DNA of 64,000 nt from Chloroflexota bacterium (GTDB taxonomy: Bacteria > Chloroflexota > Dehalococcoidia > Lucifugimonadales > Lucifugimonadaceae), in assembly GCA_027618835.1 (NCBI GenBank), contig JAQCHZ010000008.1, positions 1-64,000 of the forward strand. The letters run 5' to 3'. The stretch's first letter is position 1; each line of letters starts with the position of its first letter. This document shows positions 44,889-54,484 of the stretch, piece after piece. The position numbers and the translations under genes are program-made. The notes under the pieces were generated by a model. That model did not search any database. It was not told where the DNA came from and saw nothing but the letters and a program-made list of their open reading frames with translations.

Positions 44889-46379
44889 ATGACTCAACCA
44901 ACGTTTCTCGGAATAGATGTCGGAACCTCGTCGATCAAAGTCGTCGCAGTCGATCCAACCGGCAAGTTGCTAGCGGTGGCGAGCAGTCCGATGTCAGTCG
45001 ATGTTCAACGTCCGGGATGGAGCGAACAGAACCCTGAGGATTGGTGGGCTGGAACATGCTCGGCGATCAGACAGGCACTTAGTGAGATCGACTCGCCTGA
45101 AGTGCTGGCGGTCGGGCTTTCTGGTCAGATGCACTCGCTCGTGTCGTTGGATACTTCATTAAACGTCGTGAGGCCAGCAATTCTGTGGAACGACGTGCGA
45201 TCGAGTGCCGAAGCGGCTTATGTTCGAGAAACGGTCGGCAACGAATCGTTGCGTCGGCTCGCAGGGAATCCATCGCTTGAAGGATTCACGGTCACCAAGC
45301 TGCTGTGGATGCGAAATCACGAGCCGCAGTTATACGAAAAAATCTCACACATGCTGCTGGCGAAGGACTACGTACGGTTTCGCCTGACCGGAGAGCTTGC
45401 AACCGATCCGTCTGATGCCTCGGCAACCCTTCTGTTCGACATCGTCAACAGCCGGTGGTCGGACGAAATGTGCAGCATACTCGATATTGATCCGAGGTTG
45501 TTGCCAACTATAGTCGAGTCGGCCGAAATAGCCGCGACTGTCACAAGCTTTGCTGCGAGTAAGACTGGGCTTGCAGCTGGGGTTCCGGTTGTAGGAGGTG
45601 GCGCCGACAATGCGTGTGCCGCCGTTGGAGCTGGAGTTGTTTCTTCAGGCGAAGCACTATTTTCAGTGGGAACTTCGGGAACGGTCGTTGTTCCAATTTC
45701 TCAGCCGTCGACCGATCCCGGTATGAGGATTCACTCGATGCGGCACGCCGTTCCCGACACTTGGTATTTGATGGGCGTTGTGCTGTCGGCGGGTGCTGCG
45801 CTCGACTGGTGGAGGCGGTCATCCGGTCAGGCAAGTTTCGACGCTCTGGTATCTGAGGCAGCGGAAGTCGAAGCAGGGTCGGGTAGCGTGACTTTCTTGC
45901 CGTATCTCACTGGCGAACGAACGCCTCATGCCGATGCCAATGCCCGGGGTGTTTTCTTTGGCATGCATGGCGGTACTGAACGGGCGCATATGACTCGGGC
46001 TGTGATGGAGGGCGTTTCGTTCGCCTTGCGTGACTCGATGGAGTTGATGAACGAACTTGGTGTGAACCCCTCTGAGGCTGTGGCGGTCGGTGGCGGCGCT
46101 AGCAGTTCAATGTGGCTTCAGATGTTAAGCGATGTGGTTGATTTACCGCTGCGCACGGTGGGACCATCGGAAGGCGCGCCGCTGGGATCTGCGATGTTGG
46201 CTTCGGTTGGCTCAGGAGCGTTTGGAGGTGTCGTCGAAGCTGGGAAGGCGTGGCTGACTGGTGTTGAGTCGGTAGGGCCTCGTGATTCACTTCGCGGGGC
46301 TTACGACGATGCGTATGGTCGTTATCGAGCGTTGTATCCGGTGTTGCGGGAGATGTTTGGTGCGGTGAGCGGTGAGTAG
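44889..46379 (+). CDS. xylB: FGGY-family carbohydrate kinase (xylulokinase)
   Basis: A 496-residue sugar kinase. The N-terminal ATPase fold has FLGIDVGTSSIKVVAVD, the substrate-site loop GLSGQMHSLVSLD and AILWNDVRS. The C-terminal domain has GSGSVTFLPYLTGERTPHAD and VAVGGGASSSMWLQMLSDV. The GQMHSL and WNDVRS motifs favour D-xylulose over glycerol. It has its own promoter region after the dnaK terminator. No xylose isomerase or transporter is nearby. Confidence 0.88.
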   Translation: MTQPTFLGIDVGTSSIKVVAVDPTGKLLAVASSPMSVDVQRPGWSEQNPEDWWAGTCSAIRQALSEIDSPEVLAVGLSGQMHSLVSLDTSLNVVRPAILWNDVRSSAEAAYVRETVGNESLRRLAGNPSLEGFTVTKLLWMRNHEPQLYEKISHMLLAKDYVRFRLTGELATDPSDASATLLFDIVNSRWSDEMCSILDIDPRLLPTIVESAEIAATVTSFAASKTGLAAGVPVVGGGADNACAAVGAGVVSSGEALFSVGTSGTVVVPISQPSTDPGMRIHSMRHAVPDTWYLMGVVLSAGAALDWWRRSSGQASFDALVSEAAEVEAGSGSVTFLPYLTGERTPHADANARGVFFGMHGGTERAHMTRAVMEGVSFALRDSMELMNELGVNPSEAVAVGGGASSSMWLQMLSDVVDLPLRTVGPSEGAPLGSAMLASVGSGAFGGVVEAGKAWLTGVESVGPRDSLRGAYDDAYGRYRALYPVLREMFGAVSGE

Positions 46380-46411
46380 CTGGCGCTATCGTGGTGCCGG
46401 TTGACGATAGA

Positions 46412-46438
46412 TCCTGAAAATGAATTCAGGATGACAGG
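46412..46438 (+). repeat. Short repeat R3
   Basis: TCCTGAA-aatgaa-TTCAGGA then tgacagg, in the convergent gap between xylB and the deacetylase gene. Confidence 0.8.
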
Positions 46439-46463
46439 CCAGGGCAGCGATTGGTTCGGCGTC

Positions 46464-47612
46464 CTAAATCCCGAATTTCGGGAAGATTAGCGAACGGATT
46501 TCGTTGAGCGTTTGGGTGTTATGGGTCTGGATTTCGCTTAGGTATTGTTGCTCAGCGGGAGCTGGCGGAATGTCGGCGAACGTGGTCAGATTGCTAAGCG
46601 AAGTGAAACTCATTGGCACATCCTCTGGTAAATTGAAATTGGCCATTGATGCTAGTGCCAGCGTCCACGATCGAGCCACCGCCGAGAGATCGTAACCACC
46701 TCCACCAACTGCAACCCACTTACCGATTTCCGTAGCAAGAACCCCAAGCTTTTTCACTGCGAGATTAAAGCCCTGTGTGGTCAACGAAAGATGCGTTAAC
46801 GGATCTTGGAAATGGGTATCGATTCCGAGCTGAGTGAACAATACGTCAGGTTTGAACGCACGTACCAACGGAGGGATCACCTCGTCGAACGTAGCGTGCC
46901 ATTCATCGTCTTGTGTGTATGGGGCGAGCGGGACATTGACGGAGTAGCCCTTGCCATCGCCTGAGCCGATTTCTTGCACATAGCCGGTGCCGGGGAAGAG
47001 CCACTGACCCGACTCATGGATTGATATCGTCAGCACCTGGTCGGAGTCGTAGTGACCCATCTGTACGCCGTCGCCATGATGACAATCGATATCGATGTAG
47101 GCGACTCTAAGGCCTGCCGCGACCATCGCCTTCATAGCGATTACAGCATCGTTGAAAATTCCGAAACCGGCAGCGCTTCGAGGCATTGCGTGGTGGTGAA
47201 CGCCGCCTGCGGGAGCGAAGGCTACATCGGCTTTTCCTGAAGTAACCAATTCGCTGGCGCTGAGAGTGGACCCGACACACAGAGCGGTCGTTTCGTAAAT
47301 TCCTGGTCGCACCGGATTATCTGAAGTGCCGAGACCGAATTCGCCCATTCCGGGTGCGATCGCTCCGTTTGAGATCGCTTCAACAATCGACACATAGTCG
47401 GGGTCGTGGCTGGTTTCGATCTCTTGTTTGGTCGCTACGCGTGGTGCTGGAGATGCAACGTTTCCTAGATCCAGTAATCCGCTGGCTCGCATCAACTCGT
47501 GCATGTGTCGAAGGCGAATCGGACGGAGCGGGTGCTCGGGCGAAAGTTGGTACTGCGACAGCGCGTCGGCGTAGACCAAAGCTGTTTTCGGATGTGTCCA
47601 GTATTGGGTCAC
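46464..47612 (-). CDS. HDAC/AcuC-family deacetylase
   Basis: A 382-residue class I/II-type histone-deacetylase-like protein. It has PEHPLRPIRLRHMHELM at the start, the active-site His pair and GGVHHHAMPRSAAGFGIFND, the zinc site YIDIDCHHGDGVQ and the late GGGGYD loop. Bacterial members deacetylate small molecules or proteins such as acetyl-CoA synthetase (AcuC). The GTG at 47612 was chosen. It leaves 43 bases to the preceding gene, whereas the longer frame to 47726 overlaps that gene and adds no homology. Confidence 0.87.
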   Translation of the reverse strand: MTQYWTHPKTALVYADALSQYQLSPEHPLRPIRLRHMHELMRASGLLDLGNVASPAPRVATKQEIETSHDPDYVSIVEAISNGAIAPGMGEFGLGTSDNPVRPGIYETTALCVGSTLSASELVTSGKADVAFAPAGGVHHHAMPRSAAGFGIFNDAVIAMKAMVAAGLRVAYIDIDCHHGDGVQMGHYDSDQVLTISIHESGQWLFPGTGYVQEIGSGDGKGYSVNVPLAPYTQDDEWHATFDEVIPPLVRAFKPDVLFTQLGIDTHFQDPLTHLSLTTQGFNLAVKKLGVLATEIGKWVAVGGGGYDLSAVARSWTLALASMANFNLPEDVPMSFTSLSNLTTFADIPPAPAEQQYLSEIQTHNTQTLNEIRSLIFPKFGI

Positions 47613-47655
47613 GCTGCTGAGTTCTGCTTTTCGTGTCGTGTCCGGCGGATGAGTG

Positions 47656-49125
47656 CTAGGTTTTGCGCTTCGGCATTCTACGACGTGATGTGAAAAGCCA
47701 CAGTCCTGTGACGACAGAAAGCCCAATTATCAGGCCTGCTACAAGCCAGTCGGGGTCGTTATTTTCTTCAAAATCCCCGGGGATAAACACCTGGGGATTC
47801 TCAGGGGTAACGGTTGGAAGTGAGGATGGAGTAACGGTTGAGGTCGAATCGAGCCGTTGACCAGTTGATGCAGCCGCTGATGCTTCGTAATCGATCAATG
47901 GAACGGGCGTGTTCGGAAGCTGTTCTCCATCGATTTCTCCCGGTTCTACTGTTGCAGATGGAATGGGTAGAGGGTCGGCATTGAACAGTGCCCGCCAGTC
48001 GTTCTCGACTTCGTAGAAAGGCTTGTCATAGATCAATTCAAAGGCGTCTTCTAGCGATCTGCCTTTGTTCATTTGCTCGAGAAAATCTGCCATTGCAGCG
48101 TGACTGTATTCCTCGACCAGATACCCGACGAATGCTCCGGCTTGCGGGTAGAAGATGAACACATCGCTTCGTTGTCCGGGGATCGTTTGCATGTGGTTCA
48201 GCGAAAGAAGTTCGTCAGGGCGAACGCTTGACCTTAGCCGATCGTTAGAGCTCTCGCTGGAACCTGATTCAAGGAATCGAGAAAGTCCTTCGCCTAGCCA
48301 CGAGGGAACGCCGGTAAACGATGACGATATTGCCTCATGAGAGTACAAATGTGCCAGTTCGTGGGTGAACGTCGTTGAGTTCATCTGACCTTGAACGAAA
48401 AGACGGTACTCGGGTTGAGCGAATCCTGCGAAGAGGAATTGGTCGGTTGCTGTTTGGCTAACAGGCGGGAACGACGGTGTAGCCGCCTGTATAGACGGGA
48501 ATACGATTGCTTTGAAATTTGGCGGATCGGTTACACCGAGTGTCGCTTCGAGAGTTGGTATTCGATGGTCGACCGTTGCAACGAGTTCTTCGACTCGCGC
48601 ACGATCGATGCCGTAGTAGATCACTGTGTAGCCGTCTCCTGTAACTCGCTCCCAATCATTGGCGGGGTCGAGGTATTCGATTGAGTCGGGAGAAATGATA
48701 GAAGAAGTTGTGCCAACAAGATCAGTCACTTCGATTTGGATATCGAATTCTGCACCGGGTGGGTAGTAAGAACCTGGACCAGTCAAAATATCGAACTCAA
48801 TTAGGACTTCGATGCCATCGGGGCTGGCTAACGAGTACTTAGGGTATGAGTACGACCAGATCGTCGAGCCGCCATGAGGACGGAATAAAGCACGGACGTT
48901 GCCGATTTCTTTTGCCGAGTAGCCAACATCGATTGTTGCTGAGATCGAAATCTTCTCGCCATAGTCGATCTCTACCGACTGGTTCGTGATCGCTAGGGCT
49001 CTTGAAGTTTCCGCGCTGGCGGTTCTCGGTGTTAGTTCTCCCGTTCCCAAAAGGGCGAGCGAAACTACGATCGCTATCACGGCGATCGCGGGTACTCGGC
49101 TTGAACTTAGAATGGGGTGAATCAC
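47656..49125 (-). CDS. Membrane-anchored gluzincin-type HExxH protein (peptidase MA-like)
   Basis: A secreted protein of about 489 residues from the GTG at 49125. The N-terminal signal segment is VPAIAVIAIVVSLALLGTG. A beta-rich domain (to about 160) precedes a peptidase-MA-like catalytic domain with HELAHLYSHEA and a downstream Glu ligand in PSWLGEGLSRFLE. A Thr/Pro/Ser linker follows, then a C-terminal transmembrane helix (DWLVAGLIIGLSVVTGLWLF) and basic tail facing the cytoplasm. It is predicted to act at the cell surface. Substrate is unknown. A longer ATG start at 49164 is possible. Confidence 0.75.
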   Translation of the reverse strand: MIHPILSSSRVPAIAVIAIVVSLALLGTGELTPRTASAETSRALAITNQSVEIDYGEKISISATIDVGYSAKEIGNVRALFRPHGGSTIWSYSYPKYSLASPDGIEVLIEFDILTGPGSYYPPGAEFDIQIEVTDLVGTTSSIISPDSIEYLDPANDWERVTGDGYTVIYYGIDRARVEELVATVDHRIPTLEATLGVTDPPNFKAIVFPSIQAATPSFPPVSQTATDQFLFAGFAQPEYRLFVQGQMNSTTFTHELAHLYSHEAISSSFTGVPSWLGEGLSRFLESGSSESSNDRLRSSVRPDELLSLNHMQTIPGQRSDVFIFYPQAGAFVGYLVEEYSHAAMADFLEQMNKGRSLEDAFELIYDKPFYEVENDWRALFNADPLPIPSATVEPGEIDGEQLPNTPVPLIDYEASAAASTGQRLDSTSTVTPSSLPTVTPENPQVFIPGDFEENNDPDWLVAGLIIGLSVVTGLWLFTSRRRMPKRKT

Positions 49126-49343
49126 GAAACAGAAATTTCCTTCGGTATAAAGATATACGTGCATTCTGTTGAACCGGTCTTAGAGTGGCTAACAATTTTG
49201 AGACGGAAGAACATTGTTTGCGGTGTTCACCGATTAAGTCCCCACTCGGTTAACCTTGTCAGCAACATTTCTACTTCGGCAACACGAGAGTTGGTTTGGT
49301 TTCGGATCGGGCAGGACTCTCCCTAGCTCAGCGAAAGCAAAAG

Positions 49344-50252
49344 ATGCGTTACTACCAGTACCTACAGAATGGCACGAAGCACGTCGGCGTTGAAGATGAC
49401 GCCGGGCAGGTGACAGATCTCACAGCCCTCAACTCGCAGATTGGATCGACCCTCGATCTGTTCAAGGTTGCTTCGATCACGAATTCAGACATCGACTCAG
49501 TAAGCCGAGGAATTTTGGAAGCCAACAAAGGAGCCGCTACGGTTTCTGCTGCTGAGCTTCTCGATGGAGCACAGCCCGGCAAGCACGGAGTGACCATGCT
49601 CCCACCAGTCGACGCACCAGAAGTATGGGCGTTTGGCGTTACGTACATGGACTCGATGCGAGAGCGACAGGCAGAGAGCGGTTCGCCGGACGTTTACGCC
49701 AAGGTTTACGACGCCGACCGACCGGAATCATTTTTCAAGGCGACTCTAGATCGATTGCAGTCACCGTTTGATGAAGTAGGCATTCGAGGCGACTCCGCTT
49801 GGAACGTTCCTGAACCAGAGCTGGCATTCGTGACTTATGGCGGCAAGATCGTTGGCTACACGTGTGGTAACGATATGAGCAGTCGAACTATCGAAGGTGA
49901 GAACCCTCTCTATCTTCCGCAGGCGAAGGTCTATGACAAGTCAGCGGCGCTTGGACCGGCGCTCGTTTCTAAAGAATCGATTGGTGACGCCCAGAAGCTA
50001 GCTGTAACCCTCGTGATTGAGCGTGACGGCAAAGAGGCGTTCCGAGGCCAGGCGAATACTGCCGATATGAAGCGCGATTGCGAGTATCTGGTGGGTTGGC
50101 TCGTGCGGCACAACTCGATTCCCGATGGCACATCGGTGATGACAGGAACGGGAACAATTCCACCTCCAGAATTCACCCTGGCAGCTGGAGATGTCGTGCA
50201 TATTACGATCGACAAGATTGGGACACTTACCAACACTGTTGTCGTTGTCTGA
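49344..50252 (+). CDS. Fumarylacetoacetate hydrolase (FAH)-family enzyme
   Basis: A 302-residue FAH-superfamily protein. The metal-binding Glu residues lie in VPEPELAFVTY, the Asp region in GNDMSSRTIEGENPLYLPQAK, and the C-terminal core is SVMTGTGTIPPPEFTLAAGD. This form, with an N-terminal about-90-residue domain, is typical of 2-keto-3-deoxy sugar acid dehydratases (for example KDA dehydratase) and acylpyruvate hydrolases. The ATG at 49344 was chosen because family sequence begins there. Its stop overlaps a small lipoprotein start. Confidence 0.83.
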   Translation: MRYYQYLQNGTKHVGVEDDAGQVTDLTALNSQIGSTLDLFKVASITNSDIDSVSRGILEANKGAATVSAAELLDGAQPGKHGVTMLPPVDAPEVWAFGVTYMDSMRERQAESGSPDVYAKVYDADRPESFFKATLDRLQSPFDEVGIRGDSAWNVPEPELAFVTYGGKIVGYTCGNDMSSRTIEGENPLYLPQAKVYDKSAALGPALVSKESIGDAQKLAVTLVIERDGKEAFRGQANTADMKRDCEYLVGWLVRHNSIPDGTSVMTGTGTIPPPEFTLAAGDVVHITIDKIGTLTNTVVVV

Positions 50253-50415
50253 GCGCAAGTCTCTTAACCGTTTGGGGCTGCTGGAGATTATGTCGCTGGC
50301 AGTCGCCGTAATGTTCATCGCCGGGTGTGGCGACGACGGAATAGGTGCGTCGCCTAAGCCAACACTGGCTCGGACGAGTGAGCCGCCGTCTTTCGTTCGG
50401 AGAGCATGGCATTAA
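50245..50415 (+). CDS. Small lipoprotein
   Basis: A 56-residue frame from TTG at 50245 overlaps the FAH stop by 8 bases. It has a positively charged N-terminus (SERKSLNR), a hydrophobic core (MSLAVAVMFIAGC) and a lipobox Cys at about residue 28, then a short Pro/Ser-rich tail. It looks like a complete or C-terminally truncated secreted lipoprotein, coupled to the FAH gene. An internal ATG at 50290 is an alternative start. Function unknown. Confidence 0.45.
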   Translation: MSERKSLNRLGLLEIMSLAVAVMFIAGCGDDGIGASPKPTLARTSEPPSFVRRAWH

Positions 50416-50487
50416 ATCCGGTGTGAAATGCCGAGAGCAGGCATAAAACGTTGCGTAATCGACCTTTTCCTAGTCAGATAGCCTCGA

Positions 50488-50509
50488 AAATGGCGTATTA
50501 CCGCCATTT
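50488..50509. repeat. Hairpin in the MoxR upstream region
   Basis: AAATGGCG (50488-50495)/CGCCATTT (50502-50509), loop TATTAC. No T-run follows, so terminator function is doubtful. It lies about 140 bases before the MoxR start. Confidence 0.4.
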
Positions 50510-50646
50510 CATCGTCGAATTCACAACAAACAATTCAATTTACGAATCGCCGCTAGATATTTGCGCTGGAACTTTTACCCATGTTGATGCAACGGCGTAA
50601 ACTACTGCACCAACATGTCTCGTAGGTGCGGGATTCGGAGAAGCAA

Positions 50647-51642
50647 TTGACGATTGAGAGTCCAAGCAGAGTGTCCGAAACAACAACATCAATTGACGTG
50701 TCTTCAGTAAAGACGCTAGCGACTAACATTCGTGAGTCGGTGCAGCGAGTAATCGTTGGTAAATCTGAAACGATCGACATCGCAATTTTGGCGCTGCTAT
50801 GCCGTGGTCACGTTCTTCTTGAAGACGTACCTGGTACAGGCAAGACAACGCTGGCAAAGGCTTTGGCTGCATCGCTCGATTGCCAGTTCGGTCGAATTCA
50901 ATTCACACCAGATCTGGTTCCCGGCGACGTTCTGGGCGTGAACTTCTATAACGCGTCCAAGGGCGAATTCGAGTTTAGGCCTGGCCCGGTTTTCTCTCAA
51001 ATACTTCTCGCCGACGAAATCAACCGAGCTACTCCTCGAACCCAGTCAGCATTGCTAGAAGCTATGCAAGAACGCCAGGCTTCTATCGACGGCGTGACGA
51101 CCGCACTTCCTGATCCGTTCATGGTGATGGCGACGCTCAATCCTGTCGAAATGGAAGGCACCTTCCCGTTGCCTGAGGCGCAGTTGGATCGATTTCTGGT
51201 TCGCGCTTCGCTTGGCTACCCAGATCGTGACGAAGAATCTTCTATGCTTGATCGATTCCGGGCAGGGGAAAATCCTGATGCGATCACACCGTCGGCTACT
51301 ACGGCCGATCTGGTGGTGGCCCGAAATACTGTCGATGGCGTGACGGTGAACGACACGGTGCGCGACTATCTTCTCGATATCGTTGCAGCGACTCGAAATA
51401 GCACCGCCTTGCGACTTGGGGCTAGCCCTCGAGCTTCCTTGGCGTTACAACACGCTGCGCAGGGCCGAGCTGCCATGAGCGGTCGTTCGTACGTACTGCC
51501 AGACGATGTGAAAATACTCGCTGTGCCTGTATTGGCGCATCGACTTCTCGCTGAGACCACTACCCAACTTCGAGGGCAAGCTACGGCTCAGATAATCGGC
51601 GATATCCTCGAAGCGACTCCGGTTCCGATCGAGCGAGAATAA
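50647..51642 (+). CDS. MoxR-type AAA+ ATPase
   Basis: A 331-residue AAA+ ATPase of the MoxR family. It carries Walker A VPGTGKTTLAKALA, Walker B ILLADEINRATPRTQSALLE with the family MoxR pattern, and sensor regions MATLNPVEMEGTFPLPEAQLD. MoxR proteins act as chaperone-like factors with DUF58 proteins. The TTG at 50647 (GGAG six bases upstream) is preferred to the GTG at 50626. The stop overlaps the next ATG by one base. Confidence 0.9.
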   Translation: MTIESPSRVSETTTSIDVSSVKTLATNIRESVQRVIVGKSETIDIAILALLCRGHVLLEDVPGTGKTTLAKALAASLDCQFGRIQFTPDLVPGDVLGVNFYNASKGEFEFRPGPVFSQILLADEINRATPRTQSALLEAMQERQASIDGVTTALPDPFMVMATLNPVEMEGTFPLPEAQLDRFLVRASLGYPDRDEESSMLDRFRAGENPDAITPSATTADLVVARNTVDGVTVNDTVRDYLLDIVAATRNSTALRLGASPRASLALQHAAQGRAAMSGRSYVLPDDVKILAVPVLAHRLLAETTTQLRGQATAQIIGDILEATPVPIERE

Positions 51643-53030
51643 TGGGCATGTACAACGTTTGGATGACGAGAGGGCTTGAAGCCCGCTATCGTCGTCCATC
51701 GCTCAAAGCCTCACGTGCGACATCGCTCAATCCGCTAGGCGAACTGTTCGTGCTGCTTCTCATCATCGTAGTAATTGTTGGCGCGGTTACGCACGAAACG
51801 TTGATAAGTGCTGTTGGCGCTCTCGCGTTCGTCATTGCGATCGCCTCTCGAGTCTGGGCTGCACTTTCGCTTGAGGAGATAACTGTCGACCGAACGGCAT
51901 CAGTGAACCACGCATTTCAGGACGACGAGATCGAGATCACGTTCACGATCGAAAATCGCAAGCCGCTGCCAGTGCCGTGGTTGGAGATAAATGAGTACGT
52001 GCCGCGCGGTCTATTGATTGAAGGTCACAAGGCGGTCGAGCAGGCGTATCTGGGTGGAGCAGAGATCAGCGCATCGACCTCGCTCGGAGGATATGAGCGG
52101 GTGAAGGTGAAGCGGAAGCTCACCGCGCTGGCGAGAGGTTCTTATCGGCTTGGTAAGACTCGACTTCGAAGTGGCGATCTTTTTGGCTTGTATCCATCTG
52201 AGGCTACTCTAGAGCACACCCCTTGGTCGATATTTGTTTACCCAACGATCAAAGCCATCCCTGGTTTCTCCCTGAAGGCTAGGCGTCCGATAGGTGATTC
52301 TGTATCACGTAAACGTCTTTGGGATGATCCGTCACGCCCAGCCGGAGTTCGCGAATACCGACCGGGCGATCCGATCAAAAGTATTGACTGGAAGACTACA
52401 GCTCGTCGTGGCGATATGTTCGTGAGGCAGTTCGACCCGAGCGTGTCGGAGCATGCTGTAATTTTTGCTGAAGCGGTTACTACCGACGTTCCGTGGGAAG
52501 GCTATCGTTCGGACGTGCTTGAAGGTTCGATGACGGCTGCTGCTTCGATAGCGAATCACGCTCTTGATCTTGGTTACAAGGTTGGTCTCGTAACCAATGG
52601 GGTTAGTGCGGCAAGCGGATCACACTCGGTTGTGACACCGGGAACGGGAGCTGCCCAACTTACGCTGTTGCTCGAATCACTTGCGATGGTTCACCCAATC
52701 GGAGTTCGTAGTCTCGACGAACTCGCTCGTAACAAGCGGGGAGCGATACCTGGTGGAGCAACATTGATTCACGTCGGAGGTATCTACCACCCTCGAACCA
52801 TGAACTATCTGATGGGGCTTAAGCGAACTGGGCACCCAATAATCATTCTTCATACGGGTCGGGAAGAGCCGCCCGACTATCCCGATTTTGAAGTACGAGA
52901 CGGCCGCTCGATGTTCCTCGATATGAAACCAGCGTCGGGGCCGACAGATTTTCAGCGTCCGGCTAAGACCGGCTCAAGCTGGGACGAAATTCCAGTAGAA
53001 GCCGTCTCGTCGAATCGAAGTGCGTATTGA
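51642..53030 (+). CDS. DUF58 protein with N-terminal membrane helices
   Basis: A 462-residue protein. Two N-terminal hydrophobic helices (about 28-70) are followed by a beta-rich domain and the DUF58/vWA-like core marked by REYRPGDPIKSIDWK. It is the standard partner of MoxR ATPases in a predicted assembly or stress complex at the membrane. Start and stop overlap both neighbours (taATG and TATTGA), so the three genes form one coupled unit. Confidence 0.88.
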   Translation: MGMYNVWMTRGLEARYRRPSLKASRATSLNPLGELFVLLLIIVVIVGAVTHETLISAVGALAFVIAIASRVWAALSLEEITVDRTASVNHAFQDDEIEITFTIENRKPLPVPWLEINEYVPRGLLIEGHKAVEQAYLGGAEISASTSLGGYERVKVKRKLTALARGSYRLGKTRLRSGDLFGLYPSEATLEHTPWSIFVYPTIKAIPGFSLKARRPIGDSVSRKRLWDDPSRPAGVREYRPGDPIKSIDWKTTARRGDMFVRQFDPSVSEHAVIFAEAVTTDVPWEGYRSDVLEGSMTAAASIANHALDLGYKVGLVTNGVSAASGSHSVVTPGTGAAQLTLLLESLAMVHPIGVRSLDELARNKRGAIPGGATLIHVGGIYHPRTMNYLMGLKRTGHPIIILHTGREEPPDYPDFEVRDGRSMFLDMKPASGPTDFQRPAKTGSSWDEIPVEAVSSNRSAY

Positions 53031-54448
53031 AAAGTAATTACGCTGTTGTTTCGTACGGCGCGCTCGTAGTTGTTGAGAGCATTTGGTGGTTTTCGCTGAT
53101 CGCTATGATCGGTGGCATGGTCGGGCTTGGTGGTTCTCCAATTCCGTGGCCATCATTGGTTGCATTGATGGGTGTTGGAGTGGTGTCGGCGTGGCTGTTC
53201 GGCGGGGCCAAGGGCGATTCGACAACGATCGCTATGTATCAAGCCGTAGTGGCTTTGATCGCCGTTTATCTGGCGCTTGCCACTGCAACCGTCACCGAAT
53301 CGTGGTCGTTCAAGATCGCGTGGCCGGTCGACACATTCGGCGGCACTTACGGCGGTGAGGGCGTTGCCGATGTAGCCATCGGCGTGATTGCCGCCAGTTG
53401 GCTTTGGTATCGCTCCCGAAATATTTTGGCGGGTGGTGGGATAGCTCGGCGTCTGAGCACGGCGTTCAAAGTCGGTACTGCGTTTCTTGCGTTCGGTCTG
53501 TTGATCGAATTGACTGTGATTCGATCTGATATCGGAATCGCCCCATTGTTGTTCCCATTCTTCGGCGCTGCTTTGGTTGGTATGGCGGCATCGCGACTTC
53601 CTCAGTCGGGTGATAGGGGGCAGGCTTCGTGGCCGTTGGTTATCGGTATATCGGTTGGCGCAATACTTGGTGTTGGAGTTATCGGCGCTTTGCTAACGGG
53701 TCGATATGGAAACCTCGGCGTTCGCGAAGCTGTCAACGTTTGGGCAGGATTTGTCGATGCGTTGCTGTGGGTTCTTCGTTATCCAATCGAATGGATCATG
53801 ACCGTATTGTTCAACGGGATTCTGTGGCTGCAGAGCCTGTTAAATGGTGATGAAGAACCAGTAGAGGACAGCGTTCCGGGGCCACTTTCGGATGAAATGG
53901 TGAATCCGGTGGTGGAGCGGGCCGAAAGCGCATCGGACTTTGCTATTGAGGCACTTCGATGGCCGCTTTCAATATTGCTGCTCGTGGTGCTGTTCTTCGT
54001 TCTTGTGTTCGCATACAGGCGCTACACGGCTCGCCATGAATTGGAAGATGACGGTGAGCGAGAGTCTATTCGTGGTGATGCTGACGCTCGCGCCGACATG
54101 ATGAAGCTCTTATCCAATTTGATGCCCAGCTGGATGCGCGGCGGTAAGAATCGTTCGCTGTGGAAATGGCCGGAAGGTGACAAGGGGATTGCCGAGGCGT
54201 TCCTGCTGTATTTCGATACTCTCACCCACGCAATTAAACGCGGGATGATATTTGACCCGAACGTGACTCCGAACGAAAGAGTGCAAGCGCTGGCCGTATT
54301 CCTGCCGGGTGCTCCGATCGATGCTGTGACTTCCCGATTCAATGCCGCCTGCTACGGCGCTGTGCCTTCTGATCTGTCAGAGATCGCAGGGCTACGAAAT
54401 AAAATCGAAGAAGCGGCAAAGAAACCTAAGCCGGGCGACGAAGATTAG
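53027..54448 (+). CDS. Polytopic membrane protein with DUF4129-like C-terminus
   Basis: A 473-residue protein with a hydrophobic N-terminal half of about eight helices (to roughly residue 270). A further helix (ALRWPLSILLLVVLFFVLVF) precedes a cytoplasmic C-terminal domain containing FLLYFDTLTHAIKRGMIFD, as in DUF4129 proteins usually found beside MoxR and DUF58. The transglutaminase domain often present in this protein is absent. The TTG start overlaps the DUF58 stop. Confidence 0.78.
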   Translation: MKSNYAVVSYGALVVVESIWWFSLIAMIGGMVGLGGSPIPWPSLVALMGVGVVSAWLFGGAKGDSTTIAMYQAVVALIAVYLALATATVTESWSFKIAWPVDTFGGTYGGEGVADVAIGVIAASWLWYRSRNILAGGGIARRLSTAFKVGTAFLAFGLLIELTVIRSDIGIAPLLFPFFGAALVGMAASRLPQSGDRGQASWPLVIGISVGAILGVGVIGALLTGRYGNLGVREAVNVWAGFVDALLWVLRYPIEWIMTVLFNGILWLQSLLNGDEEPVEDSVPGPLSDEMVNPVVERAESASDFAIEALRWPLSILLLVVLFFVLVFAYRRYTARHELEDDGERESIRGDADARADMMKLLSNLMPSWMRGGKNRSLWKWPEGDKGIAEAFLLYFDTLTHAIKRGMIFDPNVTPNERVQALAVFLPGAPIDAVTSRFNAACYGAVPSDLSEIAGLRNKIEEAAKKPKPGDED

Positions 54449-54484
54449 TCGGTGCAAATCCGATTGGCTTGATCCGTCAGGCTG

